Shown here one piece after another: positions 19,466 through 30,097 of a stretch of 64,000 nt of DNA. The translations under genes and the position numbers were made by a program. The number at the start of each line of letters is the position of its first letter. Within the stretch, counting starts at the first letter, position 1. Source of the DNA: Nesterenkonia sp. E16_10 (lineage in GTDB: Bacteria; Actinomycetota; Actinomycetes; Actinomycetales; Micrococcaceae). The stretch covers positions 372,001 to 436,000 of the forward strand of contig NZ_JADPSA010000029.1 of assembly GCF_017347085.1 (NCBI RefSeq), written 5' to 3'. The notes beneath the pieces were generated by a model. It ran no database searches, was not told the origin of the DNA, and saw only the letters and a list, made by a program, of their open reading frames with translations.

Positions 19466-19482
19466 TTCTGACCTATTCAGAA
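19466..19482. promoter_or_regulatory. candidate SufR operator TTCTGA-N5-TCAGAA, overlapping the sufR -10 box
   Basis: A perfect 6-5-6 inverted repeat directly upstream of sufR. On the minus strand CAGAAT (complement of 19465-19470) lies 6 nt before the sufR ATG, a good -10 for a leaderless transcript, and it falls inside the palindrome. CCTATTC is also repeated at a 10-bp period here (19462 and 19472). Binding would block the promoter. Confidence 0.6.
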
Positions 19483-19534
19483 CAAAGCCGCCAGCAAGGT
19501 GCACCTAAGTTCCCGGAGACCTTCCCCACGGCGC

Positions 19535-19594
19535 TGCGCCATCCGCCTTGTGCCATCCGCGTTGCGCCATCCGCCCGATGCCCCGCCATCCGCC
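19535..19594. repeat. 14-bp GCCATCCGC tandem repeats in the sufR-ABC intergenic region
   Basis: The core GCCATCCGC occurs four times; the first three copies sit in 14-bp units (19535, 19549, 19563) and a fourth follows at a longer spacing (about 19585). The 203-bp divergent region otherwise holds only promoter-like elements. Confidence 0.65.
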
Positions 19595-19629
19595 TGAGCT
19601 CGAACTGCACCTCCGCTGACTCGGCGCTC

Positions 19630-19646
19630 TTCTACGGGGTGTAGAA
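19630..19646. promoter_or_regulatory. inverted repeat TTCTAC-N5-GTAGAA upstream of the ABC-ctaA operon
   Basis: A perfect 6-5-6 inverted repeat that ends 3 bp before the likely -10 box. It has the same arm and spacer lengths as the sufR operator candidate and shares its outer TTCT/AGAA bases. It may be an operator for SufR or for another regulator. Confidence 0.5.
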
Positions 19647-19649
19647 ATG

Positions 19650-19655
19650 TAGACT
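19650..19655 (+). promoter_or_regulatory. -10 box TAGACT for a leaderless ABC-ctaA transcript
   Basis: TAGACT lies 6 nt before the GTG start at 19662, so transcription should begin at or next to the start codon. No Shine-Dalgarno sequence is present. Confidence 0.5.
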
Positions 19656-19661
19656 GGTGCA

Positions 19662-20636
19662 GTGCCCCAGCATCCACCCTGCCTGACCCTGCGCCATGTG
19701 CGCTACGCCGTCGGCTCCGCTCGCAGTCCTCAGGGCCTCAAGGAGATCCTGCGGAGCGTGGACCTCACCGCGCGATCCGGCGAGGTCACGGTCCTGCTCG
19801 GCCCCAATGGCGCCGGCAAGACGACCACGCTGAGCTGCGCCCAGGGACTGCTGCGCCCCTCCCAGGGAAGCGTCACGCTGCTGGGTGAGAACCCGTTCCG
19901 GGCCGGCGCCGAGCTTCGGGCACGGGTCGGAGTGATGCTTCAAGATGGCGGCATGCCCCAGTCGGTCCAGCCCCGCGCGCTGCTGCACCACGTGGCCTCG
20001 CTGCACCAGAATCCCTGGCCGGTGGATGACCTGGTCGCTCGCCTGGACATGGGCGATTTCCTCCGCACTTCGATCCGTCGGCTCTCCGGCGGACAGAAGC
20101 AGCGGGTCGCACTCGCGGCGAGCCTGCTCGGACGCCCCGAGGTGGTCTTCCTCGACGAGCCCACCGCCGGGCTGGACCCGCAGTCCCGGCAGACCGTCTT
20201 CGAGCTCATCGGCGAGCTGCGCGAGATGGGCATGGGGATCATCCTCACCACGCACCTGCTGGAGGAGGCCCAGAAGCTCGCTGATTCGGTGTTCATCCTC
20301 AAGGACGGTGAGGTGGTTCGCCACGGGTCCGTCGCGGAACTGACCGGGGCCAGCGGCACAGGGTCCGGGGCCTCCCCCGGCGCCGCCCGCCGGATGCTGT
20401 TCACCGCCTCCAGGACCCTGACCCACCGAGAGATCAGCAGCGCCCCGGTGAGCATCGAGCTCGACGGCGGCACCGACAACGCCCCGGGAGCGGCATGGAT
20501 GACCCCCAGCCTCACCGGACCGGCCCAGCTGCGCGAGCTGGCGGCCTGGTGGGAGCTGATCGACATGATGCCGGTGGAGGTCCGCATGGAAGCCCGCACG
20601 CTGGAAGACGTCTTCTGGGAGGTCTCCGTCTCATGA
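19662..20636 (+). CDS. ABC transporter ATP-binding protein next to ctaA
   Basis: A 324-residue ATPase with Walker A GPNGAGKTTT (about 47-56), signature RLSGGQKQRVALAASLLG, Walker B VVFLDEPTAGLDP and switch histidine LTTHLLEEA. It belongs to the CcmA/drug-exporter-like group of ABC-2 systems. A C-terminal extension of about 110 residues ends in ELIDMMPVEVRMEARTLEDVFWEVS, typical of this group. It overlaps the permease gene as ATGA. The same gene pair lies beside sufR and ctaA in mycobacteria, so a link to haem or cytochrome assembly is plausible; the substrate is unknown. Confidence 0.92.
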   Translation: MPQHPPCLTLRHVRYAVGSARSPQGLKEILRSVDLTARSGEVTVLLGPNGAGKTTTLSCAQGLLRPSQGSVTLLGENPFRAGAELRARVGVMLQDGGMPQSVQPRALLHHVASLHQNPWPVDDLVARLDMGDFLRTSIRRLSGGQKQRVALAASLLGRPEVVFLDEPTAGLDPQSRQTVFELIGELREMGMGIILTTHLLEEAQKLADSVFILKDGEVVRHGSVAELTGASGTGSGASPGAARRMLFTASRTLTHREISSAPVSIELDGGTDNAPGAAWMTPSLTGPAQLRELAAWWELIDMMPVEVRMEARTLEDVFWEVSVS

Positions 20637-21394
20637 GCACGACCCATGCCCCGCTGGCCCCGGCGCCGCGTCCGGCGGCACGCCGGATCCTCTCGCACGG
20701 GCTCTATGAGACCCGCAATGTGCTGCGCAACGGCGAACAGCTGCTGGTCTCGCTGATCCTGCCGCTGCTGGTGCTCTTCGGCGCCCACCGCCTGGAGCTG
20801 ATCACCTCCGCCGCGACCCCGAGCATCGACGTGATCACCCCGGGTGTGCTCGCGCTGGCCGTGATGGCCTCGGCCTTCACGGGTCAGGGCATCGCGACCG
20901 GATTCGAACGGCAGTACGGGGTGCTGGCATATCTGGCCACCACGCCGCTGGGGGCCACCGGCCTGATCCTCGGCAAGGCCATCGCCGTGCTGGCCGTGGT
21001 GATCGTGCAGGTGGTGGTGATCGGCACCGCCGGGATGGTCCTGGGCTGGAGCCCGGAGCCCGTGGGCCTGTTGTGGCTGGGCGTCGTCGTCGTCCTGGGT
21101 GCCACCGCGTTCACCGCGCTGGGGCTGCTGCTGGCCGGCACGGTCCGCGCCGAGGCGACCCTGGCGCTGACCAATGTCATCTGGGTGCTGCTCGGTGCCG
21201 CCGGCGGTTCGGTGTTCCCGCTCGACCACGAGGGCGCCGGGGCGCTGCTGCTGCTCCTGCCCTCCGCCGCCCTGGGTGAAGGTCTGCGCACCGCCTCTCT
21301 GGAGGGATCGTTCCCGATCCTGGAAGCTCTGATTCTCGCCGGGTGGGCCGCGCTGGCCGTCCTGGCCGCACGAAGGTGGTTCAACTGGCGATGA
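20633..21394 (+). CDS. ABC-2 type transporter permease
   Basis: A 253-residue membrane protein with about six hydrophobic helices (LLVSLILPLLVLFGA, VLALAVMASAFTGQGIA, AVLAVVIVQVVVIG, LLWLGVVVVLGATAFTALGLLL and two more). It pairs with the preceding ATPase, with which it shares an ATGA overlap; its own stop overlaps the ctaA start. FERQYGVLAYLATTPLGATGLILGK is characteristic of ABC-2 exporters. Open frame exists upstream but lies inside the ATPase gene. Confidence 0.9.
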   Translation: MSTTHAPLAPAPRPAARRILSHGLYETRNVLRNGEQLLVSLILPLLVLFGAHRLELITSAATPSIDVITPGVLALAVMASAFTGQGIATGFERQYGVLAYLATTPLGATGLILGKAIAVLAVVIVQVVVIGTAGMVLGWSPEPVGLLWLGVVVVLGATAFTALGLLLAGTVRAEATLALTNVIWVLLGAAGGSVFPLDHEGAGALLLLLPSAALGEGLRTASLEGSFPILEALILAGWAALAVLAARRWFNWR

Positions 21395-22494
21395 AATTTC
21401 CGATGAATGTGCTCGAAGTCTTCCGCACCAACCTGCCCACCCGGATCACCCGGGTCACCAAGGTGATCGCCTGGGCGACGCTGGTCAGCAATATCGCCAT
21501 CATCCTCACCGGCGGGGCGGTCCGGCTGACCGCCTCGGGGCTGGGCTGCCCGGAGTGGCCGCGCTGCACCCCGGATTCCTGGGTCGCCACCCAGGAGATG
21601 GGACTGCACGGGGCCATCGAGTTCGGCAACCGGCTGCTGACCTACGTGCTCGTGCTGATCTGCGCGCTGATGTTCTTCGCGCTGCTGCGGCTGCGGCGCA
21701 GCCACCGGTCGCTGTTCCGGATGAGCCTGATCATCCTCGCCGGGATCCCGCTGCAGGCGGTCATCGGCGGGATCACCGTGTGGACCAACCTGAACCCCTG
21801 GATCGTGGCGCTGCACTTCCTGCTCTCCGCGGCACTGGTCATGGTCTCCACGATGCTGCTGAACCGGATCCGACTGGAGCTGCGAGCTGCCCGCGAGGCC
21901 GGCCAGGAGTCGAGACATGACTCGAGGCAGGACTCCCCCGCAGCACCTGGTGCGCAGCTTCAGGGCGTGGCCGGGGTCCGGATGAGCCACGGCGCCTCCG
22001 ATGCCGTGACCTCCGCGATGGCCCCGGTGATCCTCGTCGCGACCTGGGTCTCGGTGTTCCTGGGCACCGTGGTGACCGGCACCGGTCCGCATGCGGGAGA
22101 TCCCGGATCGCCGCGACACCTCTTCGACCCGGATCTGGTGACCCGGATGCACGTGGTCCCGGTCTATGTCCTGTGCTTCGCGGCGATCGCGCTGCTGGTG
22201 CGCCAGTACCGGATCAGCACCGCACCGAATCAGCGACGCTCGGCCTGGTCGCTGATGATCGTGATCATCGCCCAGGGGGTCATCGGCTACGTCCAGCACT
22301 TCACCGGACTGCCGGTCATCCTGGTCGGGCTGCACATGCTCGGCTCGGCGCTGCTGGTCGTCACGGCCACCGCGGTCTTCGACAGCTACCGCGCCCGGTA
22401 TGTCACCCGCGGGCTCGGCGGCGACGAGGCTGTGGCGCCTGCACTCAGCACGCAGAGCGCGAGTGGGCAGAGCGCGAGCACGCAGGCCTCCTGA
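21391..22494 (+). CDS. ctaA: haem A synthase CtaA
   Basis: The integral membrane enzyme that oxidises haem O to haem A for cytochrome aa3 oxidase. The 367-residue protein has eight predicted helices and the family landmarks: TASGLGCPEWPRC with its cysteine pair, HGAIEFGNR, ALHFLLSAALVM, RMHVVPVYVLC and VGLHMLGSALLV, supplying haem-ligand histidines and a conserved Glu. A Ser/Gln-rich tail follows. The ATG at 21391 overlaps the permease stop; a second ATG at 21403 is possible. It was probably co-transcribed with the ABC genes. Confidence 0.95.
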   Translation: MKFPMNVLEVFRTNLPTRITRVTKVIAWATLVSNIAIILTGGAVRLTASGLGCPEWPRCTPDSWVATQEMGLHGAIEFGNRLLTYVLVLICALMFFALLRLRRSHRSLFRMSLIILAGIPLQAVIGGITVWTNLNPWIVALHFLLSAALVMVSTMLLNRIRLELRAAREAGQESRHDSRQDSPAAPGAQLQGVAGVRMSHGASDAVTSAMAPVILVATWVSVFLGTVVTGTGPHAGDPGSPRHLFDPDLVTRMHVVPVYVLCFAAIALLVRQYRISTAPNQRRSAWSLMIVIIAQGVIGYVQHFTGLPVILVGLHMLGSALLVVTATAVFDSYRARYVTRGLGGDEAVAPALSTQSASGQSASTQAS

Positions 22495-22507
22495 GCGAGC
22501 GGCTCAG
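22491..22507. terminator. small dyad CTGAGC-N5-GCTCAG between convergent ctaA and peroxiredoxin genes
   Basis: The two genes end only 9 bp apart, and a 6-5-6 inverted repeat covers both stop codons. It could act as a short bidirectional terminator, but the stem is weak and has no T-run. Confidence 0.3.
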
Positions 22508-23004
22508 CGCAGCAGCCCCAGCAGCCGCAGCGCCTCATCGAGGTCGCGCGCCGTTCCGGCCGGCACGGACTGCACATGCGCCAGCCGCAGCGAGGAATCC
22601 AGCAGGAAGCTGCTGCGCTGCGCCGCACCCTTGACCGGATCAAAGGACCCGTAGCGCCGCGCGATCTCCCCGTGCGGCCAGAAGTCGCTGACCAGGTCGA
22701 AAGGCAGCTCGCTGGACTCGGCCCCGGAGAAGTCAGCGGTGAGCGTCTGCGCATAGGCACGCAGACTATGCATCGGGTCGCAGCTGATCGCCAGCACTCT
22801 CGCCCCAGTGGAGCGAATCCGGTCCCGGCGCGCCACCAGGGCCTGCAGCTCGGAATCGCAGACCCGGCTGAAGGCAAAGGGATAGAACATCAGCAGCACC
22901 GGAGACCCGGCGAGCCGATCCAGTTCAAGCACCTCGCCATGGTGGCTGCGCCCGGAGAAGCCGGGCGCCTGCTCCCCGAGCTCGGGGAGCGGCGAGGGGG
23001 TCAC
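22504..23004 (-). CDS. peroxiredoxin (AhpE-like, AhpC/TSA family)
   Basis: A thiol peroxidase of 166 residues that reduces hydroperoxides. The catalytic motif Px3(S/T)x2C is present as YPFAFSRVC (Cys49), followed by ELQALVARRDRI and VLAISCDPMHSLRAYA; a second cysteine (in the CDP segment) is seen but its role is uncertain. GTG at 23004 overlaps the DUF3052 stop as GTGA; the open frame further upstream lies inside that gene. The aceE / DUF3052 / peroxiredoxin cluster is a conserved actinobacterial neighbourhood. Confidence 0.9.
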   Translation of the reverse strand: MTPSPLPELGEQAPGFSGRSHHGEVLELDRLAGSPVLLMFYPFAFSRVCDSELQALVARRDRIRSTGARVLAISCDPMHSLRAYAQTLTADFSGAESSELPFDLVSDFWPHGEIARRYGSFDPVKGAAQRSSFLLDSSLRLAHVQSVPAGTARDLDEALRLLGLLR

Positions 23005-23495
23005 TGCTTCTTGCGCCCCATCAGGCGGGTCGCGGCCCAATGGGTGCTCACACCCGCCGAGGAGGTCACATGCAGACCCGCGTTGGGCGCCGCGTCCTGG
23101 ATCTCCACCGGTGCCACATAGCCGTCCCGGCCCGAACGCGGGGTCAGCAGCCACAGCACGCCGCCCTCGTCGAGGGTGGCCAGCGCGTCCACGAGGGCGT
23201 CCGTGAGATCGTCATCACCGTCTCTGAACCAGACCAGCACGGCGTCGACGACCTCCTGGACGTCTTCGTCGAGCAGGTCCTCGTCGAGCAGGTCCTCCAG
23301 ACGGTCGCGGAAGTCGTCATCGACATCCTCATCCACACCGATCTCCTGGACCAGGGAATCGGGCTTGAGCCCGAGCTCCTGGAGCAGGTCGCCGAGCGAG
23401 ACGACATTGGTTCCGGCGTCGTTCTTGTGGTCCGTCGAGGTGCTCGACGGATCCTCGGCTGCAGAAGCCTGACTCACCTGAGGTTCCCTTCCCAT
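23001..23495 (-). CDS. DUF3052 family protein
   Basis: A 164-residue acidic protein of a conserved actinobacterial family of unknown function. The middle is a run of Asp/Glu-rich helix (DEDVDDDFRDRLEDLLDEDLLDEDVQEVVDAVLVWF), followed by GGVLWLLTPRSGRDGYVAPVEIQDAAPNAGLHVTSSAG. No catalytic motif is evident. The start may be ATG at 23495 or GTG at 23477; the latter has AAGGGAA just upstream. It is divergent from aceE and coupled to the peroxiredoxin gene by a GTGA overlap. Confidence 0.85.
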   Translation of the reverse strand: MGREPQVSQASAAEDPSSTSTDHKNDAGTNVVSLGDLLQELGLKPDSLVQEIGVDEDVDDDFRDRLEDLLDEDLLDEDVQEVVDAVLVWFRDGDDDLTDALVDALATLDEGGVLWLLTPRSGRDGYVAPVEIQDAAPNAGLHVTSSAGVSTHWAATRLMGRKKQ

Positions 23496-23598
23496 TCATT
23501 AGCGTCTGAAGCGCAGCTCCCACCCGAGGATGGGGCTGCCACCAGCAACGTTACGCGGATCCCTGTCGGTTGGGGAAGTGCGACACCACCCGAGCGGG

Positions 23599-23604
23599 TA
23601 GAGT
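23599..23604 (+). promoter_or_regulatory. possible -10 box (TAGAGT) for aceE
   Basis: TAGAGT lies about 118 bp before the aceE start in the 226-bp divergent region. It resembles the -10 boxes of other genes here, but no clear -35 is at standard spacing. This would give aceE a leader of about 110 nt. Confidence 0.3.
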
Positions 23605-23721
23605 TGAGCTGAAATTCGGCCCTCGAACAACCGCTGGCCGATGCCCTCGTGGGTCCCGCCCGTGGAACATCCCTGTCCATGGACGCATGACCCGCCACCC
23701 GTACCCCTTGAGAGGTGACCC

Positions 23722-26463
<2,742 letters not shown>

Positions 26464-26504
26464 TCCTGCCCGCCCCTTCGCAGGGGCCAGCACGATGAGC
26501 ACCC

Positions 26505-26540
26505 AGCGGGGGCCCGGAGCATCAGCTCCGGGCCCCCGCT
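26505..26540 (+). terminator. aceE terminator hairpin
   Basis: A perfect 16-bp GC-rich stem (26505-26520 with 26525-26540) closes a 4-nt ATCA loop 42 bp after the aceE stop. Only a short T-containing stretch (TCGTGTGT) follows, as often in high-GC actinobacteria. Confidence 0.8.
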
Positions 26541-26603
26541 TCGTGTGTCCGCCGCCAGCGGCGTCCGCCACCGGGTCCGGAGGCAGAGACCGTTCGATGC
26601 GGT

Positions 26604-26620
26604 TTGTAGGGATCACACAA
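26604..26620. promoter_or_regulatory. candidate FasR operator upstream of fasR
   Basis: TTGTAGGGATCACACAA matches the palindrome before fabD (27841-27857) at 13 of 17 positions, including TTGTAGGG and the final ACAA. It sits 25 bp upstream of the fasR -10 box, overlapping or abutting the -35 region. Confidence 0.55.
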
Positions 26621-26644
26621 CTGGCGGGCGAACTCCGCAGGCTC

Positions 26645-26650
26645 TAGGCT
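26645..26650 (+). promoter_or_regulatory. -10 box TAGGCT for a leaderless fasR transcript
   Basis: TAGGCT ends 7 nt before the ATG at 26658; no ribosome-binding site is visible between them. Confidence 0.45.
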
Positions 26651-26657
26651 CCTGAAC

Positions 26658-27833
26658 ATGACTGCATCTGCTCCGACGACGCCAGGGCCCGTCCCGGTCT
26701 CCTGGGAGGCCCTCGAGGTGCTCCGCTCCGACGCCGGAAACCTCACCCACGAGGTCAACTGCTACCTGGAGGAGACCCTCACCTGGTACCGCCACCTGAG
26801 CACCGATGAGCGGGCCTCGCTGCGCCTGATCGCGCAGCGTGGCATCGGGGGCCTGATCAGCTGGTTGGAGAACCCGTCCTCGAGGTCCCTGCCGCTGGTC
26901 AACGAGCTGCTCGGCAACGCCCCCACCGATCTGATGCGCACCATCTCGCTGCAGCGCGCGCTGCAGCTCATCCGCAGCATCGTCGAAGCGGTGGAGCAGC
27001 GACTGCCCGGTCTGGTCGCTCCGCAGGACCAGCAGCTGATGCTCGAAGCGGTGTTGCGCTACTCCCGGGAGGTGGCCTTCGCGATCGCCGACGTCTATGC
27101 CCGGGCCGCGGAGTCCCGCGGGGCCTGGGACTCCCGTCTGGAGGCGCTGCTGGTGGACGCGGTGCTGCGCGGCGAGCCCGCCGAGCAGATCGCCTCCCGC
27201 GCCGCGGCCGTCGGGTGGCGCAGCCACGAAGGGGTGGTCGTCGTCGTCGGTGACGCCCCGGAGCAGGCCGATGCGGTGTTCATGTCGCAGCTGCGACGCC
27301 AGTGCATCCGCTTCTCCGCCGATGCGGTGGTGGGGGTCCACGGTGACCGTCTGATCCTGCTGCTGGGCCGGGTCACCGACCTCGCCGATGGCCTGGAGCG
27401 GATCCTGCCCCGCTTCGGCCCCGGGCAGGTGGTCTTCTCCAGCTTCGAGGGATCGATCAGCCAGGCGCACGGCAGCGCGCAGTCGGCCTTCACCGGGTTC
27501 ACCGCCGTCGGGGCCTGGACCTCGGCACCACGACCGGTGGCCGCCGAGGATCTGCTTCCGGAGCGCGCGCTCTGTGGGGATGAAACCGCGAAGACCGTGC
27601 TGCGCGAGCGCATCTTCGAGGTGCTGCGCGCCGCCGGCAACGGGCTGCTCGAGACGGTCACCGCCTATCTGGAGGCCGGTCACTCGCTGGAGGCCACGGC
27701 GCGTGAGCTCTTCGTGCACACCAACACCGTGCGCTACCGGCTGCGCCGGGTCACCGACGTCACCGGATGGGACCCCGTGACCCCGCGCGACGCCTATGTG
27801 CTGCAGACCGCGCTGGCCGTGGGGCGTCTCTGA
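26658..27833 (+). CDS. fasR: FasR-type PucR-family regulator of fatty-acid synthesis
   Basis: A 391-residue protein with a PucR-type C-terminal helix-turn-helix (LEATARELFVHTNTVRYRLRRVTDVTG, then PRDAYVLQTALAVGRL) and an N-terminal helical domain (YLEETLTWYRHLSTDERASL). In Streptomyces the homologue FasR lies directly upstream of fabD-fabH-acpP-fabF and activates it; the gene order here is the same. Matching 17-bp dyads precede both this gene and fabD, suggesting it controls itself and the fab operon. The gene name rests on synteny and the HTH, not on full-length comparison. Confidence 0.88.
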   Translation: MTASAPTTPGPVPVSWEALEVLRSDAGNLTHEVNCYLEETLTWYRHLSTDERASLRLIAQRGIGGLISWLENPSSRSLPLVNELLGNAPTDLMRTISLQRALQLIRSIVEAVEQRLPGLVAPQDQQLMLEAVLRYSREVAFAIADVYARAAESRGAWDSRLEALLVDAVLRGEPAEQIASRAAAVGWRSHEGVVVVVGDAPEQADAVFMSQLRRQCIRFSADAVVGVHGDRLILLLGRVTDLADGLERILPRFGPGQVVFSSFEGSISQAHGSAQSAFTGFTAVGAWTSAPRPVAAEDLLPERALCGDETAKTVLRERIFEVLRAAGNGLLETVTAYLEAGHSLEATARELFVHTNTVRYRLRRVTDVTGWDPVTPRDAYVLQTALAVGRL

Positions 27834-27840
27834 CCCAGCG

Positions 27841-27857
27841 TTGTAGGGTACCTACAA
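27841..27857. promoter_or_regulatory. candidate FasR operator upstream of fabD
   Basis: TTGTAGG-GTA-CCTACAA is a perfect 7-3-7 palindrome starting 7 bp after the fasR stop and ending 67 bp before fabD. A closely related site precedes fasR. Confidence 0.65.
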
Positions 27858-27924
27858 AGGCCACGGTGGAGCTTGGTGAGCCCATGACCCTCGAAAACCC
27901 GCCGCACTATGGGAGGTTGGACTT

Positions 27925-28848
27925 GTGCTTGCCATAGTTTGCCCCGGACAGGGCTCCCAGACACCAGGATTCCTCTCGGAATGGATCAGCGACGAGGCCA
28001 CCCGCGCGACGCTGGAGGCCTATTCCGAGCATTCCGGCACCGATCTGCGCACCCACGGGACGATCTCCGATGCCGAGACGATCCGGGACACCGCGGTGGC
28101 ACAGCCGCTGATCGTGGCCGCCTCCCTGCTCAGCGCTTCCACGCTGGATCTCGCAGCGCTGGATCCTCAGCGGGTGCTCTACGCCGGCCACTCGGTTGGC
28201 GAGGTCCCTGCCGCCGTGCTCGCCGGGGTGCTCACCCCCGCGCAGGCCCTGGAGTTCATCAAGGTCCGGGCCACCTCCATGGCCGCAGCCGCCGCCGCAA
28301 CGCCCACCTCCATGGCCGCCGTGGTCGGAGGTGTGGAGCAGGAGGTCCGGCAGGCCATCGCCGACGCCGGGCTGACTCCGGCCAACGCCAACGGGCCTGG
28401 CCAGATCGTGGCCGCAGGAGAGTTGGAGAAGCTTGCCGCACTGGAGGCCAGCCCTCCGGCTCGGGCCCGCGTGATCCCGCTGACCGTGGCCGGTGCCTTC
28501 CACACGGAGTTCATGGACCCGGCCCGGCAGACCCTGGCCGCCGCGGCCGAGGGCCTCGAGGTCAACGACCCCCGCCAGAGGCTGATCTCCAACCGGGACG
28601 GTGGCTACGTCTCCACCGGCGCCGAGGTGCTGGAGCGACTCGTGGATCAGGTGACCCGTCCGGTCCGCTGGGATCTCTGCATGGAGACCATGGCGCAGGC
28701 CCAGGTCACCGGCGTGCTCGAGCTGCTCCCGGGGGGCACGCTGACCGGCCTGGCCAAGCGCGGGCTCAAGGGAGTGAAGTCGCTGGCCATCAAGACTCCC
28801 GCCGACATCCCGCTCGCCCAGGAATTCATCGCCGAGCATGCGGGTTGA
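27925..28848 (+). CDS. fabD: malonyl-CoA:ACP transacylase
   Basis: FabD loads malonyl groups onto ACP for chain elongation. The 307-residue protein has CPGQGSQTPG near the N-terminus, the nucleophile elbow GHSVGE (Ser90), the catalytic His in GAFHTEFM and the oxyanion glutamine in PGQG. GTG at 27925 is preceded by GGGAGG with 8 nt spacing. First gene of the type II fatty-acid synthase operon. Confidence 0.96.
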   Translation: MLAIVCPGQGSQTPGFLSEWISDEATRATLEAYSEHSGTDLRTHGTISDAETIRDTAVAQPLIVAASLLSASTLDLAALDPQRVLYAGHSVGEVPAAVLAGVLTPAQALEFIKVRATSMAAAAAATPTSMAAVVGGVEQEVRQAIADAGLTPANANGPGQIVAAGELEKLAALEASPPARARVIPLTVAGAFHTEFMDPARQTLAAAAEGLEVNDPRQRLISNRDGGYVSTGAEVLERLVDQVTRPVRWDLCMETMAQAQVTGVLELLPGGTLTGLAKRGLKGVKSLAIKTPADIPLAQEFIAEHAG

Positions 28849-28943
28849 GCTGAGCGGGCCGAGGTCCATGGCCGTCGACATACTCTGCGCAGGCGGCACC
28901 GCCGCGCAGCTCCCCCCAACGATCCACGAAGGACGTTCCTGAC

Positions 28944-29996
28944 GTGACTGTCGCATTGAACCAGCCCACCGCCGTGGCGGGCACCCGTGTCATGGGCCTG
29001 GGTGCCTACCGACCTGAACTCGTGATCGACAATGAGCAGATCTGCCAGTGGATCGACTCCTCCGACGAGTGGATCCAGAAGCGCACCGGCATCAAGACCC
29101 GGCGCCGCGCGCCCCGAGACGTCTCGGTGGTGGACATGGCCGAAGGCGCCGCCCGCGAGGCGCTGGAGCACGCCGGGATCTCCGGAGATCAGCTCGGCGG
29201 CGTCATCCTCGCCACCGTGACCCACCCCTACGCGACCCCCTCGGCCGCCGCGGACCTGGCGCACCGGCTGGGCGCCACCCCAGCAGCGGCCTTCGACATC
29301 TCCGCCGCCTGCGCCGGCTACTGCTACGGAATCGGCCAGGCCGACGCCATGGTGCGCTCCGGGCTGTCCTCCTATGTGCTGGTCGTCGGGGTGGAGAAGC
29401 TCTCGGACTTCATCGACAACCACGAGCGCACCATCTCCTTCCTGCTCGGCGACGGCGCCGGGGCTGCGATCATCGGTCCCGCCGAGGCTCCCGGGATCTC
29501 ACCCTCGATCCTGGGCTCCAACGGCGAGAAGTGGGAGGCCGTGGCGATGGACAGCACGCTGCTGAACTTCCGGGACGCGCTCGCCCGAGCCCGCGAGACC
29601 CAGGACGCCACCGAGCTGCTCGACGCCGAGAACCGCTACTGGCCCACGCTGCGCCAGGACGGTCCCACGGTGTTCCGCTGGGCCGTCTGGGAGATGGCCA
29701 AGGTCGCCCAGCAGGCTCTCGATGCCGCCGGGATCACCGCAGAGGATCTCGTGGCGTTCGTCCCGCATCAGGCGAACATGCGGATCATCGACGAGATGGT
29801 CAAACAATTGAAGCTTCCTGAGCACGTGATGGTCGGACGCGACATCGTGGACGCGGGCAACACCTCCGCCGCCTCGATCCCGCTGGCCATGCACCGCCTG
29901 CTCAAGGAGAACCCAGAACTCTCCGGCGGTCTTGCTCTGCAGATCGGTTTCGGAGCCGGACTGGTCTACGGCGCGCAGGTCATCCGGCTGCCGTAG
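28944..29996 (+). CDS. fabH: beta-ketoacyl-ACP synthase III
   Basis: FabH condenses a starter acyl-CoA with malonyl-ACP to begin fatty-acid synthesis. The 350 residues include the catalytic Cys123 (DISAACAGYCYG), His in VPHQANMRII and Asn in DAGNTSAASIPL, plus WIQKRTGIKTRR near the N-terminus. Start GTG at 28944 follows AAGGA. Actinobacterial FabH enzymes often prefer branched starters, but specificity cannot be read here. Confidence 0.96.
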   Translation: MTVALNQPTAVAGTRVMGLGAYRPELVIDNEQICQWIDSSDEWIQKRTGIKTRRRAPRDVSVVDMAEGAAREALEHAGISGDQLGGVILATVTHPYATPSAAADLAHRLGATPAAAFDISAACAGYCYGIGQADAMVRSGLSSYVLVVGVEKLSDFIDNHERTISFLLGDGAGAAIIGPAEAPGISPSILGSNGEKWEAVAMDSTLLNFRDALARARETQDATELLDAENRYWPTLRQDGPTVFRWAVWEMAKVAQQALDAAGITAEDLVAFVPHQANMRIIDEMVKQLKLPEHVMVGRDIVDAGNTSAASIPLAMHRLLKENPELSGGLALQIGFGAGLVYGAQVIRLP

Positions 29997-30047
29997 CCCC
30001 GGGACCGGGGCCGCCACGCGGCCGCGGGACAGATTCACCACATAACC

Positions 30048-30079
30048 CTGGAACCACCCAACGAACTGGAACCACCCAA
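30048..30079. repeat. 14-bp direct repeat before acpP
   Basis: CTGGAACCACCCAA occurs at 30048-30061 and 30066-30079, an 18-bp period, immediately upstream of the acpP ribosome-binding site (AAAAGGAG). It could be a small duplication in the leader. Confidence 0.7.
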
Positions 30080-30097
30080 AGAAAAGGAGTCGCCGAT

